Shown in pieces: positions 10,704 to 23,588 of a DNA stretch of 45,360 nt. Each line of letters begins with the position of its first letter. The first letter of the stretch is position 1. Source of the stretch: Silene noctiflora. Taxonomy: Eukaryota; Streptophyta; Magnoliopsida; Caryophyllales; Caryophyllaceae. The stretch spans positions 51,868-97,227 of the forward strand of contig VHZZ01001228.1 in assembly GCA_009801015.1 (NCBI GenBank). Reading direction: 5' to 3'. Under the pieces are notes generated by a model. The model searched no databases, was not told the origin of the DNA, and saw only the letters and a program-made list of their open reading frames with translations. The position numbers and the translations under genes were made by a program.

Positions 10704-11986
10704 CTCACTCGAAACTTATCCCATCTTTTTAACCCTATGGTTATATGTTTTGTAATGATTTTGATTCCTATCGATGTTATCTTTCCCCTTTTCTTCATCT
10801 TCCTCCTCTTCTCTCTTTCGTAGTTTGTCTTTGTTATGCCTCTTTTGCCTGGTTGTAAATTGCTTCCCTAAATTTTGGGAATTTTTCATCGTTAGTTATT
10901 GTTTTTCTGAGGCTTACTACAATGATTTCAGATGGAAGGGAAAGCTGTGACATAGCATGTCATAATTCTGCTATTACAATCAAATTGCAGGCGATTTATA
11001 GTCGGAGTAAATTTTCCGTTTGGTTCAAAAGAAGTCACAAGGGTTAACAACCATGAGGAGTCATCTTCCCATACAATTCCCTCTCCCGGACTTGCACCTC
11101 ACTTCTGTCTTACATACTCGCATAGTTACATGGTCGGGGCGTCATTCCAACTCGAAATATTATCATGCTTGGGTTGAGCCTGATTTTGAATTGAACAATG
11201 CCGTGCTGGCGTGCTGGCCCAACGGCAATGAATTCGTGAGGACCGTGACCCATCTTCCACCCGTTTCTAAACCAAAAGTAACGCAAAGCATTAGTATGAA
11301 TAGAGCCGTAAACCTGATAAACAAATAAGGTTGTGTCGGGGACTCGGGTTAGTGACCGTTTTTTTCCCAACCCAAACCCGTCCCAATTATAGAAAGGGAT
11401 TAATTGTTTCAACCTTAACTTAGGCCACTTAATTTTTTCCTATAATGCAAAGTGACTTGCTTGAACCGTTTATCTTTAGGATACCATTTTCAACCCGCTT
11501 AATCTGTATAACCTAGCAAGTAGCAACCCACCAATCTAACTTACCTAACCCGTAAACAAAATCAATACGTTCTATTTTTAAACAGGTTAGGTGGGTTACC
11601 GACTCAACCCATCCAGTACTTACAATTTATATGATACATAAGTCCATAACCCAGTCAAATTAAATTTCATGTTATGTCACATCGGGTTCTTGTCGTGTTT
11701 TCGAGTTAAATTAATGATTGGTCAGCTAGACTCGAACCCACACACATGCCCACATGAAACCCCATCCCACGGCCCAACAAAACCTGTCCACACAAATCCT
11801 CCCATACAAAAACACCCCCAAATTTCCCAGAAATTAAATTAAAAAAAATCGCAATAAAATAAAACCCAGTGAGTTAACTCGCTCTCAAGCTCACTCACTC
11901 AGTCACTCGTTCCTCTCTTCACTCTCACGAGGAGAGAGAAAACTAGAGTGAACCAAAAAATCTGCTAAAAAAAAAGAGGTTTAAAA
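10704..11986. other. Intergenic between FTSZ1 and PP4 catalytic subunit
   Basis: The first few hundred bases are T-rich and probably the FTSZ1 3' UTR. From 11020 to 11410 both strands have about 100-codon open frames, but neither resembles a protein I know and the composition is not gene-like. 11880-11950 is rich in ctcactc/ctctc pyrimidine motifs and is the likely promoter/leader of the phosphatase gene. Confidence 0.5.
11870..11986 (+). promoter_or_regulatory. Probable core promoter and 5' leader of PPX
   Basis: A CT/CA-rich patch (tcactcactcagtcactcg, then cctctcttcactctc) precedes an A-rich leader and the ATG at 11987. This resembles the pyrimidine patch of plant housekeeping promoters. 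No clear TATA box was seen. Confidence 0.4.
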
Positions 11987-14089
11987 ATGTCAGATTTAGA
12001 TAAACAAATAGAGCAATTAAAAAGATGTGAACCTTTAAAAGAATCAGAAGTTAAATCACTTTGTCTTAAAGCTATGGAGATTTTAGTTGAAGAGAGTAAT
12101 GTTCAAAGGGTTGATGCTCCTGTTACTGTTCGTAATTCTTCTTTCTTCTGTTTTTGTTATTTTTTTTTTGGGTTTTTGAGTGATTTTGGTGTTTATTTTT
12201 TGTGGGTGTTTGTTTGTTTTGTTAATCTTTGGTTTAATTTTAGTGGGTAGTTTGTTGATTTTGATTTAGTGATGTTGTTTGGTGGGGTTGATTTTCTTGG
12301 GTTTTTCGGAAACGGTCTCGATTTTGTGTGTTGCTAAAATAGTTCTGCTGGGTAATTTGCGGGAGTGATTGAGGCATTGAGGTAATGTTGTTGTCGTTGT
12401 TTGATGGCGGAGATTTGTAGTTGTTTGTTGCAGTAATTGGATTTGATGAGTATGTTATGTTGCGGCTTCGTTCGGCTTGCTGTATGTATGGATGAATGGA
12501 AAAGTAGTGAAATAATTAGTTTGAATCTAATTAGGGTTCTTGATTAGTTGATGTATCTAATTAGGTATAGATTGAGGGAATGTCAATATCCTCGCAATAT
12601 TCGACTTTGATCAATATCCTCGCAATATTCGATAATCACAACTTTTAGAATATGATAATTTGGAACTAGTGGTGTAGATTAATCGATGTTGGAAATTTTG
12701 AACTCTTATCTGGACGTAGTACGTACATTTGGAGAAGTTAACGGTAAAGTTGGCAGTGGATGATCAACAAAGTAAATGCAGAGGATAAACTTAGGATTGA
12801 GGGAATGTCAATTGCTTGAATGTAATTAGGGATGTTTTAAGCTCTTCAATGCTGTATGATTGTCAAGCTTAGTGGTGTGTGTGGATTACAAATAGATGTG
12901 ATGTTTATTTGCTATCGTTCTCAGATATGTGGTGATATACACGGGCAATTTTATGATGTAAAAGAGCTGTTCAAAGTCGGTGGTGATTGTCCGAAGACAA
13001 ACTACTTGTTTCTTGGAGATTTTGTGGATAGAGGGTTTTACTCTGTTGAGACTTTCCTCCTACTTCTTGCCCTTAAGGTATTTTCATGCTTCTCACCTGT
13101 GGAACGAGATTCTTTTGAATTGAGTTGGTAGTTGCTTGCCATGGTTAAGTTAATTTCTGCTAGTTTCGTACTTTGTTTTACCTAACGTAATAGAATCGGT
13201 GAGTGTTCATGAGATGGACTCTAGTTGAGTATATTTTTTTTATAGCAACTGACAAAACAATCACTTATTGCTTTTTCAACTTTCGACAACTGCTCTAGAG
13301 TGAACCTGTTTTCATTAAGTTTCAGTGTGATATTCAGGGGACGATGGTCATTATCTGTAGTTATTTATTGTAATTGCCTGTTGTGCTACAAGATAGGTAA
13401 AGATGTAAAGTGTGTTGATGTCTTCTGTAATGCAAGGGTTTAAAGAGTTAAAAAGATATAGCGTCGATAGAGGTTATAAGTTCCTTTCAATGCATCATTT
13501 GCTTAAGTATGCCATATATGTTGTATGCATTTCAGACTCTTAAATTCACTTCTTCTTTCTGGAGATACAGGCATAAAACAGAAGAAATTTGTGTTATGCA
13601 CCTATGCTAGTTTAGAAGTTCTAAGAAAATAATCATTTTAAGCGTTAAAATGGACAAAATCCTTATTACTGTGGGATGCAACCAATGAGGAATTCTTGAA
13701 TCCCTTTACTATACAACCTTAGTTAGGGTATACCTTTGAAACTTGGAAGTACCTCTCAGTATTCGACTTCCAGATGACAATAAGCTTAACTAAACGCTAT
13801 CCTTGCTGAATAAAGCGCGATATGGGAGCATGGCTGTCAGTATAGTCATGGTATACCCTTGAAACTTGGAAGTACCTCTTCAAGTTCCAAGTGTTGAAGC
13901 TGGTTGTTAAAACAGGAAAAAAGAAAAAGTCAGAATACTTGGGGATGGGGTTTGACTAAACTCAGTGTTGGAAGATTAGAGGTTCTAGCAGATCTTGACT
14001 TGCTGACTTCAAGAAAACCATCAACAAGACTACAAGAGTAACATAAGCACGAGATGTTTNNNNNNNNNNNNNNNNNNNNNNNNNNNNNN

Positions 14090-14125
<36 letters not shown>

Positions 14126-17100
14126 AAAGAAAGCCCTGGGCATTGAAACTAGTAGATTTCATGATTTTAAGAGCTAGAGATGCTTCACAAATATGAACCT
14201 CCCTTAAAAATGGGCATTGAAACTAGTAGAATAGAAGCCTATCATTTTTGTATTTGGGAACGTATATGATGGATCATCAGAAGCATCTTATTTGTATTGC
14301 GGGCTCTAGCTTCTGCCAATTATTACAATAAACGAACGAATTATGAATTTCTTAATTTGAGAACCATAGAGGGGTGTGCTGGGGATTGTTGATTCTGTGG
14401 ACTAGCTCCAAGTGCCTCCAACCACTTTGGTGCTTTCCACATACACAGATCTCTATCTTATTGCAGAATCACTAATTCATCTTAATCCCCATCTTTTATC
14501 TGCACCATACATCTCAACACTATTTGGCTACCATTGCACTTGGTTCCGACTCCGCGAGATATACTCCATCATGTAATTGCAAAAGTAATTTGTTTCTTGC
14601 CACCGCCATCATTTTTCGTTTAAGGTTATTTTGCCAGTCTGACCTAGAATTTCTTGTGGCAGTTTTTTTATATTCGTTTTTCCCTCATCCCCATCTAATT
14701 AGGGCCTCGTTTGAGCTCAGTGTTGGGTTCAAGTGGCGCCAGAGTATGGGGGAAATGTCGGTCTTGTTCTTAATATGAGTTACGATCCCTTGGATCAGTT
14801 ATGCCTCCCATTTGTAATTATACTTCAATTTTCAACTATGTTTGGAAACACACTTGCTCAAAACGAATCATCTCAGTGCTAGCAGTGCAAAAGAGAGTTT
14901 CTTGTGCATTATGGTGTAGGAAGAATAGGTGAAATTTTACCTTCAATCTGTGGAAATTAAGGTCTTTGTCCTTTCGCATCTTATAGAACAGCTGATTCAA
15001 AGCACAATGTACTATATGTCATAATACCCTAAAACTTGAGATTGTAATAGATCAAATATTCTTCTGCATTGATGTGCTTCTTATTCTATTTTTTTTTTAT
15101 CGCCATTATTTTGTCAACTTCCCCATCAGTCTCTTATGTACTCAGAGGGCACATTAACATGAGTTCATGGTATGCAGTTCCCCTCTAATGTAAATCACAT
15201 CAAATGTTCAAAGGACACAATTTTTGTCTTTTCTCATTTATTCTCTCGTTTGACTAAATGTGGGAGTCTAATCTAGCTTTGTTCATTTAGGTCAGATATC
15301 CAGACCGGATAACTCTAATTAGAGGGAACCACGAGAGCCGTCAAATTACTCAGGTTACCCAATGTCCTATCTGTTTTTTTGGCTTCCTTTCAGATTTTAA
15401 TTTTGGAATGACTGATGTCTTTTTTTCTCAGGTATATGGATTTTATGATGAATGCCTCCGCAAATATGGCTCTGTAAATGTTTGGAGATATTGCACTGAT
15501 ATATTTGATTATTTAAGGTTTGCTCATCTTTAAAGCCGACTGTTTCAACTTTTGTTTGGTGTGGCCTTGTAAAATTAGATGATGATAACTACAAGCTAGT
15601 GATTGAGCTATACATTAATACATTTATTAATTGAAATACAAAATAATTGTAGTTTCTTGGCCATCGTCTCATAAATCATAATATGAAGCTGATTTTAGAA
15701 ATGGCTAAGATGTTTGGAGAGTATTATTCTAAAAATGGATGGAAACTTTCTAATTAGATCAAGGGATTTGGTTCAATTTCCTCTGTCTGTGTGGTTCTTC
15801 CCTCTGTTGTATAGTTAGGGGCTTGGCTATCCGATCTCCGAATCAAATCATTCGTTCTAGGACGGAGATCACTCACGAACCAAGTTCAGAATAGGTAGTG
15901 TATAAGGGATATAAAGATTGATGACAACTTGAAGTTCTTACTGGATTAGGATGTGTAAATGCTGTGGTGTCATTCATTTGGGTCATTCTCAGTATTCTTG
16001 AATTTGTCAACAATTTTACCGTATCAACAAACCTAATGAATTAAGAAGCTAGCACTGCTTGTCATGAAGCTAGCCTGCTACTATGGCTAGTATATGGCTT
16101 TGTTCATTTCTTGGCGTGAAAAAGCACGCCTTGGGGATACTTAAACTCAAGGGTTAGTGAGGCACTAGCCAATACGGTTCAATGCGCTTTAAATAAAGTG
16201 CACCTAGTCAGGCGCACCACTATGCAATTGCCATATATTTTATCTTCTATTAGTATGCAATTCTCTTTGCCAATGCCACATCATCTTTAACTTCTTCATG
16301 TTGGCCCTCTTCAAAATCCAAAGAAGGGTATTCTTGCACAAAATTTCATGTTGAAAATGCAAGTCTGTTTGTAAAAATAGTGTGCTTTGTGTCTAGGAGG
16401 CTGCCTTTGCCTCAGGCTTTGTGCGTTGTCGCCACTTGCCTTCGTCGCCTTGGTGTGCATCACCCCTTTTAAACCCAAGTTCCATTTTAGAAGTTTAACT
16501 TCGCCTTCTCGTTAATGATGCCTGAATTCTTCTTGTACCTGCATGACAGTCTATCAGCCCTGATAGAGAATAAGGTATTTGGTGTTCATGGCGGTCTTTC
16601 TCCCTCCATGACAACTTTAGACCAGGTAAAATATAGTATCCCAAAATTACTTTTGGTAGCCATTTGTTTTCTTGCTCTATTTAGGAAATACGAGTAAGGA
16701 TTAAAGCAATCTGTTTTCCAGATACGGGCAATTGACAGAAAGCAAGAAGTACCACACGATGGTGCAATGTGTGATCTCTTATGGTCAGACCCTGATGATG
16801 CAGTGGATGGTTGGGGGATGAGTCCTCGTGGGGCTGGCTACCTTTTTGGCGCTACTATTGTCTCTCAGTTTAACCATGCAAACAGTGTCGATTACATATG
16901 TCGTGCACATCAGCTTGTAATGGAAGGTTTTAAGTGGATGTTCAATGAGCAAATTGTTACAGTATGGTCAGCTCCTAATTACTGTTATAGGTAACTTTTG
17001 TTCTGACCATAATTTGTATGGAGTATATATCTCAGGTTAACACTCAATTAGTTACTCAAGCTGTACTCTAACTTAATTTCTCATGTAATTCTAGATGCGG

Positions 17101-17987
17101 TAATGTCGCTGCGATACTTGAGCTTGATGAGAATCTTAATAGGAAGTTCCGTGTTTTTCACGCAGCCCCACAGGTTTGTACCGCTAACTTGCTTTTCATT
17201 GTTGAGTAATTGTACTCAGTGTAACCATTTTCTACTGGCAAAGACCTCCATATTCATTTTTCTTGGCTGTGCTTGGTTTTAGCCTTAATAGAACATACTA
17301 CTAAGCTACTTGTGTGGAGCATTTATGGCATCTGAAAGTACCTTTGAGAAGCTAGCTTATGAAATCCAAAAGTAGCTAACTTCTGGCAGAAAAGTTGCCC
17401 TTTTGTGGTCTAAAATAAGCAGGAACCGGGTCCATGTAGGTCCAAATCGTACGGCATTTATTTCCTTCATTTTGCCGAAATTTGGTGGTGATATTTTTCG
17501 GATTTTACAACTCTCGAAGGGGCCCGCCACATGAAGTGTTGAAGTGTCGTGATGGGTGTTGGATATGCAATACGTTGTCTAAGTGAAGTGTTTGGTGTAT
17601 AGGACTATAGGTGGTGACAGGTGACTTCATAGCTCTCTTACTGGACTGTTCCAACTTCAGACACGTTTGCACATTGTCAGTTCAAATTTATCGGATTTGA
17701 GGGTCTGACCTTTAGCCTGACACTGACACTGACACTGATATTCAGTTTCTGTACTCAGCTCCTGCTAACAACATGCACGGTGGTTTGACAGTAATACAGT
17801 ATTCGTTGATGTTAATACCCATAATATTATATTTAGGCCTTATCGTTATATTGGAGATGAATGCTAATCTCTGTGCTTAATAGTGTTGTTTATCAGTTGA
17901 TGAAATTGCATGGTTTCTACTTTTTAACTAATTCAGGAAGCAAGAGGAGCTCCAGCTAAAAGGCCTGCACCTGATTACTTTCTCTGA
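11987..17987 (+). CDS. PPX: Serine/threonine protein phosphatase 4 catalytic subunit (PPX type)
   Basis: PPP-family metal-dependent phosphatase. PP4 acts with regulatory subunits in the nucleus and cytoplasm. Exons: 11987-12127, 12925-13077, 15291-15353, 15432-15517, 16550-16625, 16722-16990, 17095-17173, 17937-17987. They give 305 residues, the usual length of plant PPX, and every junction keeps frame. Catalytic signatures are intact: CGDIHGQ (exon 2), [12 protein letters not shown] (exon 2), [12 protein letters not shown] (exon 3), VHGGLSP (exon 5), RAHQLVMEG and [11 protein letters not shown] (exons 6-7). The C-terminal DYFL, whose leucine is carboxymethylated in the PP2A/PP4/PP6 group, is present. 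The N-terminus [17 protein letters not shown] and the GDFVDRG (not GDYVDRG) box separate it from PP2A. An assembly gap of 30 Ns lies in intron 2 and does not touch coding sequence. Confidence 0.97.
13726..13880. repeat. Direct repeat pair in PPX intron 2
   Basis: About 28 bases (core cttgaaacttggaagtacct, with one substitution in the other copy) occur near 13726 and again near 13849, 123 bp apart. Local duplication in intron sequence. Confidence 0.7.
14060..14089. other. Assembly gap (30 N)
   Basis: A run of 30 Ns in PPX intron 2, abutting a CA microsatellite, which is the probable reason the sequence could not be closed. The true gap size is unknown. Confidence 0.98.
14090..14119. repeat. 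(CA)n microsatellite
   Basis: About fifteen uninterrupted CA units begin directly after the N gap. Real repeat length is uncertain because the left side is missing. Spurious open frames of Cys-Val repeats arise from it on the minus strand. Confidence 0.95.
16112..16470. mobile_element. Possible degenerate transposon fragment in PPX intron 4
   Basis: The segment contains several ggcgc/gcctt motifs in both orientations (aagcacgccttgggg near 16122, gtcaggcgcaccac near 16208, cttcgtcgccttggtg near 16440) resembling dispersed plant repeats. I could not define terminal repeats or a target duplication, so the boundaries are only approximate. Confidence 0.3.
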
Positions 17988-19938
17988 AGATGGTTCTGTT
18001 CACCATTCACACTATACTGAATCAACGATAATTTATCGTTATTTAATGGCAAAGATAGTTTATTGGGCAATCTGACAGGTCAATCCTCCCAAATCTTTGA
18101 AGGAATCATACTCAAGAACTCACTTATGGTTCCTGACAGCTTTGGAAACTGGCCCCCCAATATAACGATCTTGTTTATGCTTGCGCTTGCATTTCTGGTT
18201 GTGTATCGTGGAACTTCTATTATGGCGTTAATAGAAAAGCTGTCCTGTCTATTGAAAATCCGGCATAGGAGAGGAGGGTTGTCGTTGTGAACGGGGTTTT
18301 ATCATGTCGATTGTTGTATCCATTAAGATAAAAGTAGGATCATATTTGTGTAATTGCTAATATTTCAGTTTTGAATGTCTTCGGGCATTATTGAGGCCTA
18401 CTCGAGTTGTGCATTATTCATCATAATCATTCTTAGACCTATGCCGGTCACTTTGTAGGTTTTTTTTTGGTGTTAAATGAGGCGCAAGGCTGGTACAATA
18501 TATGGGGAAAGGGATTTGAACTGGTGACCTATTATTGTCATGATACCTTAGTCTAAACCACTAGGAAGAGCCTAAGACCTTTTCGGTCACTTCGTAAGTA
18601 TTAATGGTTATTCGATCATCTTGAAAAATTAGATTTAATGAATTTGATTACAAAGTAGGGTTCGATTCCTGATAAATGAACTATTTAACTTGTAGCTTTC
18701 GATTCTAAATTATCGAACTCTTTAATTTTTGTTCATATTGTAATTCAATATGAATTTGGCGTTGGAAAATATATTTCTATAATTTCAAATACAAATTTTA
18801 AAATCAATATTGATGAGATGACTTGCATGATGTGATATTCGACCTTGCCCTATATTAACCCATCATTTAACACTCACTCGGCTATAATTATTTGTTTATA
18901 TTTGACTAATATAAAAATAAGCAAATTTATTCGGACGAAATGGAATACTTGGAAAATGGATTTAGTTATGCTAATTAAATTCAAAATTGAAATCCAATTC
19001 AACCAAACACCCCTAAATATGAAATAAGATTACAAAGAATAATTTCGACCGTCTTTTTTTTCCTACAAGTATAGTCATACGGGTTATAGAACAGATTTTG
19101 CTCAAATAAGGTCGCATTTTTAATAGCATAATTGAATCGCTCTTGTGATCGGTTATGTAAAATGAAATTAAATACGAAACTCCCAATTAAAAACCACTAA
19201 ACCAATAGAAAAAAAAAATCACAAAATTTTATTTAAGACGGATGCTCATCCAATTTCACATTCTCACCCACCTAATTAACCCCCCAAATGAAAATTAGTT
19301 GGCCGTTCTTAACACCGTCTTAATTTAGAACCCCTTGCAACAGCTTTTTATTTTCATCCACTATCTTAATCTACCGTAAAACTGATTAAGTTAAAACAGT
19401 CTTAAATAAGAATCGGAGAATGAAGAATAGCTCAAAAGCTTAATAGCCGTGATTGAGCCCGTGAACCCAATTGCCGAAATCCCGAACCATAATTGGTTCA
19501 ATACATACAACTGGAAAAGGATGAACATGATTGTGACTTGTGTCTCACTTCTGTAAAGCATCACGTAACATTCAAGGTCCCTCTTTTTTGTCCCTTTTTT
19601 TTGTCCTTTATAATTCAACAAGGTCCTCTTAAATTTGCCTTATTATTACTTAGTTTCATACTTTTATTACTTGTTTTTTAGGCAATTTTTGATCTGGGTT
19701 TTGTGCATTCTTTCTATTTATGTGATTTATGATCAATTAATAGCAGCATTGAAGTGGGTTTTTGATTATTTGTATTGGGTTTTGTTTAATTTTTGGAGAT
19801 TTTATGCATTTCTCAAGGATTCTTAATATAGTAATATACCCTTCATTGATTGATGATGTTTATTTGCATGCTTGTTAAATTGCAATGTTGGTAGATTCTT
19901 GAGGAAGTGAAATTGATTAGTTGTTGTTATACTATCCT
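17988..19938. other. Intergenic between PPX and O-fucosyltransferase gene
   Basis: The first few hundred bases are the likely PPX 3' UTR. A SINE occupies 18459-18574. The rest is AT-rich, without supported genes; 19600-19938 is T-rich and presumably the leader and promoter of the next gene. Short open frames at 18063-18290 and 19493-19826 have no recognisable family. Confidence 0.5.
18459..18574 (-). mobile_element. tRNA-derived SINE
   Basis: Read on the minus strand the unit starts with ggctcttcctagtggttta, a tRNA D-arm-like A box, followed by a B box (agttcaaatcc) about 45 bases on, and ends with a short poly(A) (poly-T at 18460-18468 on the plus strand). It is flanked by imperfect direct repeats of about 24 bases: 18435-18458 and 18575-18598 both read agacct..cggtcacttygta. 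This arrangement of pol III promoter, A tail and long target duplication defines a SINE. The divergence of the repeats implies an old insertion. Confidence 0.75.
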
Positions 19939-21228
19939 ATGGGGTTTTGGGGTTGTAAAGTTTGTAACTTTACCAAGTTTCCTTTCAATTCTTGGCCTTG
20001 CAAATGTTTAGCTTTGGTTACGGTTGTCATGGTTTATAAGGCTATGCTGTTGTCCAATATTTCTTGGAGTAATGTGTATGGGAATGGAAATGGGAAGGAT
20101 GGAGTGATTGGATTAGAGGAGTGGGGTTATGGCGTTCGTGGTGATAAGTTTGTGGAGGTTCCACAGATTGTTTGGGGGTTAAACAATCAAAAGATAGCGT
20201 TTGCGAGAGCGTGCTTGACTGCTAGAGTGCTTAATCGAACTCTTTTGATGCCGAGTTTGAGTGCGTCTTTGTTTTACAAGGAAATTGATCAGTTAGAGGC
20301 TATTTCATTTGATAAGGTGTTTCAGTTGGAGAAGTTTAATTCGATGTGTAATGGGTTTGTTCGAGTGGGTAGGTATTCGGAAGTTTTGAATGCGTCTGAA
20401 GTCGTGGAGTTGACGAAGGGGAGTGGAAGGAGGTGGACTGCAGAGAGAGATATTGAACAGTTGAAGGATTTTAGAAATGATCCTTATGATAAATATGAAG
20501 TTATTCGAATTTTAGGAAAAAACCCGTTTTTGTGGAATGATCACTGGCGTGTCGAGGAATATGGTAAGGTATTTGAGTGCTTGGTTTTGGTAGATGAATT
20601 TGCAAAAGAAGCCGACCGAGTTATTTCTAGGATCAGAGAGACAGTGCCAAGGAAGACAGGGTCTTTGGAGCCTGCTCCCTATATGGCTGTCCATATGAGA
20701 ATCGAGAAAGATTGGATGATTCATTGTAAGAAACGAGAGCAGCGATCCAAAATTACTGAAATTTGTAGTAGCAAAGAAGAGATTACTCAAAGAGTAGGTA
20801 ACATTAAGGGGCTAAAAAAACCGTTAGCTGTTTACCTAGCTGTTGCTGATAGTCTACTGGAAGACGAGACTATCTTAAGCGGCTGGGATGATGGTTTGTT
20901 TCCTTTCGAGAAAAATAGATTGGGTGTTAAAGACATATATGACAAGTATCCATATCTTATTAAGTCTGCCATTGACTATGAAGTGTGCTTAAGAGCCGAT
21001 GTTTTCGTTGGTAACAGCTTTTCTACATTTTCTAGTTTAATAGTACTTGAGAGGACACAAAAGATGATCCACTTGGGTCTTTCAAGTACGTGCAGTTCTG
21101 GCTTAAGCTGGCCTTCATATGCCTACAATATTAAGGGCGATTTCGATGGTCCGAAAAGATGGATGACAAACATGTCAGATGTTAGCCTCCAGACCATTAG
21201 CTACGGTACCAACCAGGTCTCTTGTTGA
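19939..21228 (+). CDS. O-fucosyltransferase-like type II membrane protein
   Basis: Single-exon gene of 429 codons. I take the ATG at 19939 because the open frame upstream of it has no earlier ATG. Residues about 28-44 (LALVTVVMVYKAML) form a hydrophobic anchor, giving a Golgi type II topology. The DUF246/GT106-like plant O-fucosyltransferase fold is indicated by VPQIVWGLNNQKIAFARACL and ARVLNRTLLMPSL near residues 75-110, by AVHMRIEKDW near 250 (the place of the HLRFE box), and by DVFVGNSFSTFSSL near 355, the usual C-terminal nucleotide-sugar site region. Plant relatives act in cell-wall or glycoprotein fucosylation or as mannan-synthesis-related proteins; the donor and acceptor here are unknown. 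Length is near the 420-430 residues of the shorter family members. Which Arabidopsis subclade it belongs to I cannot say. Confidence 0.85.
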   Translation: MGFWGCKVCNFTKFPFNSWPCKCLALVTVVMVYKAMLLSNISWSNVYGNGNGKDGVIGLEEWGYGVRGDKFVEVPQIVWGLNNQKIAFARACLTARVLNRTLLMPSLSASLFYKEIDQLEAISFDKVFQLEKFNSMCNGFVRVGRYSEVLNASEVVELTKGSGRRWTAERDIEQLKDFRNDPYDKYEVIRILGKNPFLWNDHWRVEEYGKVFECLVLVDEFAKEADRVISRIRETVPRKTGSLEPAPYMAVHMRIEKDWMIHCKKREQRSKITEICSSKEEITQRVGNIKGLKKPLAVYLAVADSLLEDETILSGWDDGLFPFEKNRLGVKDIYDKYPYLIKSAIDYEVCLRADVFVGNSFSTFSSLIVLERTQKMIHLGLSSTCSSGLSWPSYAYNIKGDFDGPKRWMTNMSDVSLQTISYGTNQVSC

Positions 21229-23588
21229 ACAGTTGCCCTATGGATTTACTCACGTTTCAGTTAAAAGTTGATTTTCTTTGCCATTTATCGACTCTGCTGC
21301 ATGCTTGAAGAAGCAGGATTTGCATTTTCTTTGATATCTCCGCATAGAAGAATCTGGCTGTGAACCTCATGGCATACTATTGGGATGAGCCTACCGAATC
21401 AAGGTATATCAGCTTCAGTGAATATCCGAGTCTTATTTTGGTACTATACATTCTTTTGTTGATATTATGTTTCAATGTAGTAAGATTTTTTATAGAACTA
21501 GGATGAAATATCCCTCCATAGTATGAGAAATCAACTTTGTAAGTGTTGTAAACTACTTATGCTGGTCGTTATATTGAATTCAGATTCAGGAAACTTGGGA
21601 TACATTGATTTATTTATTAATGTTCTCTATTCATTTAATATAGCGAGATCTTAGTGTGAGTTTTGTTCCTTTCAGTTTTGGGATAATGTGTTCGTCGGGG
21701 TCCCCGTTCAGCCGTTCCATAATGTTATTAGGTGTGAAGAAGCACGGTCAATTTTAATAGTGGTATTTTAGTTTAAGGCATGTCATTTATTAGATCTTAT
21801 TCTTTATATGTTGTATTGGTATGTTGTTTGTGTTTTATGGATCAGATATATGGCTCATATTGTAAGTGAGGAATACTGCAGGTATATTTGTATTACCCTT
21901 GTAAGGAAGCCTCTCTCTATTCTATTTGGCCTGATTTCTTGGGTCGGACATTGATTCCTAAATGCATGAAGAATCGATCCTGATAGCTTACTTCACAATC
22001 CTTAAAACTACGATGAAAACAGAGTAGTTGGATACCATCTTCCAAACTTATCGGTGATAGCCAATCTGCTATATAGGATTTGAGAAGTTACCTCCCTCCC
22101 TTTCCCTCCCTTTCCTTTTCCCCCAAATTCCCGTATCCGAACACTCGCTTAATGTGTATAGAATTTGAGAAGTTACCTCCTATAATAATTGAGAAATTTA
22201 TACTGGCCAATGGCCATATTATACACCTGTCTGTGTGCTCTTAAGTCTTGAATCTCGAATGAGACATCGAAGTAAGAAGGATATATCTTCTTCCATTGAG
22301 AGGAGCCTGAAGAATGTTGGGCTATTTCAGGTTTGATTCTGTTTGCTCTTTTAAACTATGAATAACATTGGTCTAATTTTGAAATCTGTGTGTGTGTTTT
22401 CATGTTATTGTATATGCTTCATTTCATCGAGTAGGATAATATATACTGAGACCATATTTGATTTCGGATTTGGGGTATCTTGTAGTCTGGTATTAAGCAT
22501 TGATTATAGAGTTGAGACTTTCCCATGTAGTCATCATGGTATTAGATCTCGATTTGAGACTTGTCTCGAAATCTGTCAACTTTGGTCGTCGTGTTACAAA
22601 TGCAGCCAATACCTTTTCAAAATACGGTCGTGGTAACTTTCAAAACCTTGATTACAACCGATTTTTTATGACATGCAGTAGCTGTATTGATGGTTAATAT
22701 CAAAAGCATGGTAATTTTAAAGATTGTGTGTGTCACTCTTTAATAATTGGTCTCATAAGATTTCTCCGATTCTCAACGTACTGTAAATCATTAGATATCT
22801 ACTTTATTTCTCAATAGGGAAATGAATAAATCTGGATTTCTTTTGTTATGAAATATTTTGCATTTGTTCGGAAAAAACTAAGTACTCCTAGATTCATTGA
22901 GTCCAAAAGTGCGGTTGTAGTCAGTTTGTTGTTAAGCTTAAGTTCGTTGGAATTGTGATTTCGTTTGGAGTTCTTGTATTGCTTTTCAGGCTTCTGCCTT
23001 CATAGTGTTCGAGAGGAGTTTATGGCCCGTCCCTAATAATGATAAATGTTATCCATAAAAAATAGATGGCTGATAATTCGAGTAGAAAACTGGTGGCTTG
23101 ACATCTTATCACTGTATTGACTGAAAGTCTGAGACTCTGAGGACCCAAATTGATGTTCTTCCTCCATTTTCATTCTTCCCTTGTTTTTGGCTGAATTGTT
23201 TTTCTCAGCGGAAATCTGTCCACTGGTTGATCATTATGTTCGTTACTTTGGTGTTTAGTTTCAGCCAGTTACGTGCCAGACCTACATTGGTTTTTTTCTG
23301 TCAATGGACAAACTTGTGTGTTAAAGTGTTCAGGTCTGGTTAATGAGTCAAGTCTGTAATATTTCGAAACTGTCTATGACCGCTTCTTTTGTGAGGTGCA
23401 GCCAAATGGAATTGTCGCGTTCATGAACAACTCTCGTGTACGTCTGGACATGGCGAGGCTTGTTTTTGTTCTCTGCACTCACTTGCAAATGCCAACTAAG
23501 AGTGATCAAATGTTGGCCAAAAGTACTTGATCTCAAAATTGGCTCCTGCAGTTTTAGCTCAGTCATTGTCATCTATGTGGGGGATGGG
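21229..23588. other. Long intergenic stretch downstream of O-fucosyltransferase gene
   Basis: No gene is supported. The proximal part likely holds the 3' UTR. A CT-rich microsatellite-like patch (ctccctccctttccctccc) lies near 22090-22125. Open frames of 60-90 codons around 22358-22697 and 23348-23651 look random. Confidence 0.5.

Noticed and set aside
11020..11412. Overlapping open frames of about 100 codons on both strands between FTSZ1 and PPX
   Set aside because: No recognisable motif, no start context, opposite-strand overlap and no splice support.
13930..14162. Cys-Val repeat frames spanning the N gap
   Set aside because: Translation of the CA microsatellite plus Ns; not coding.
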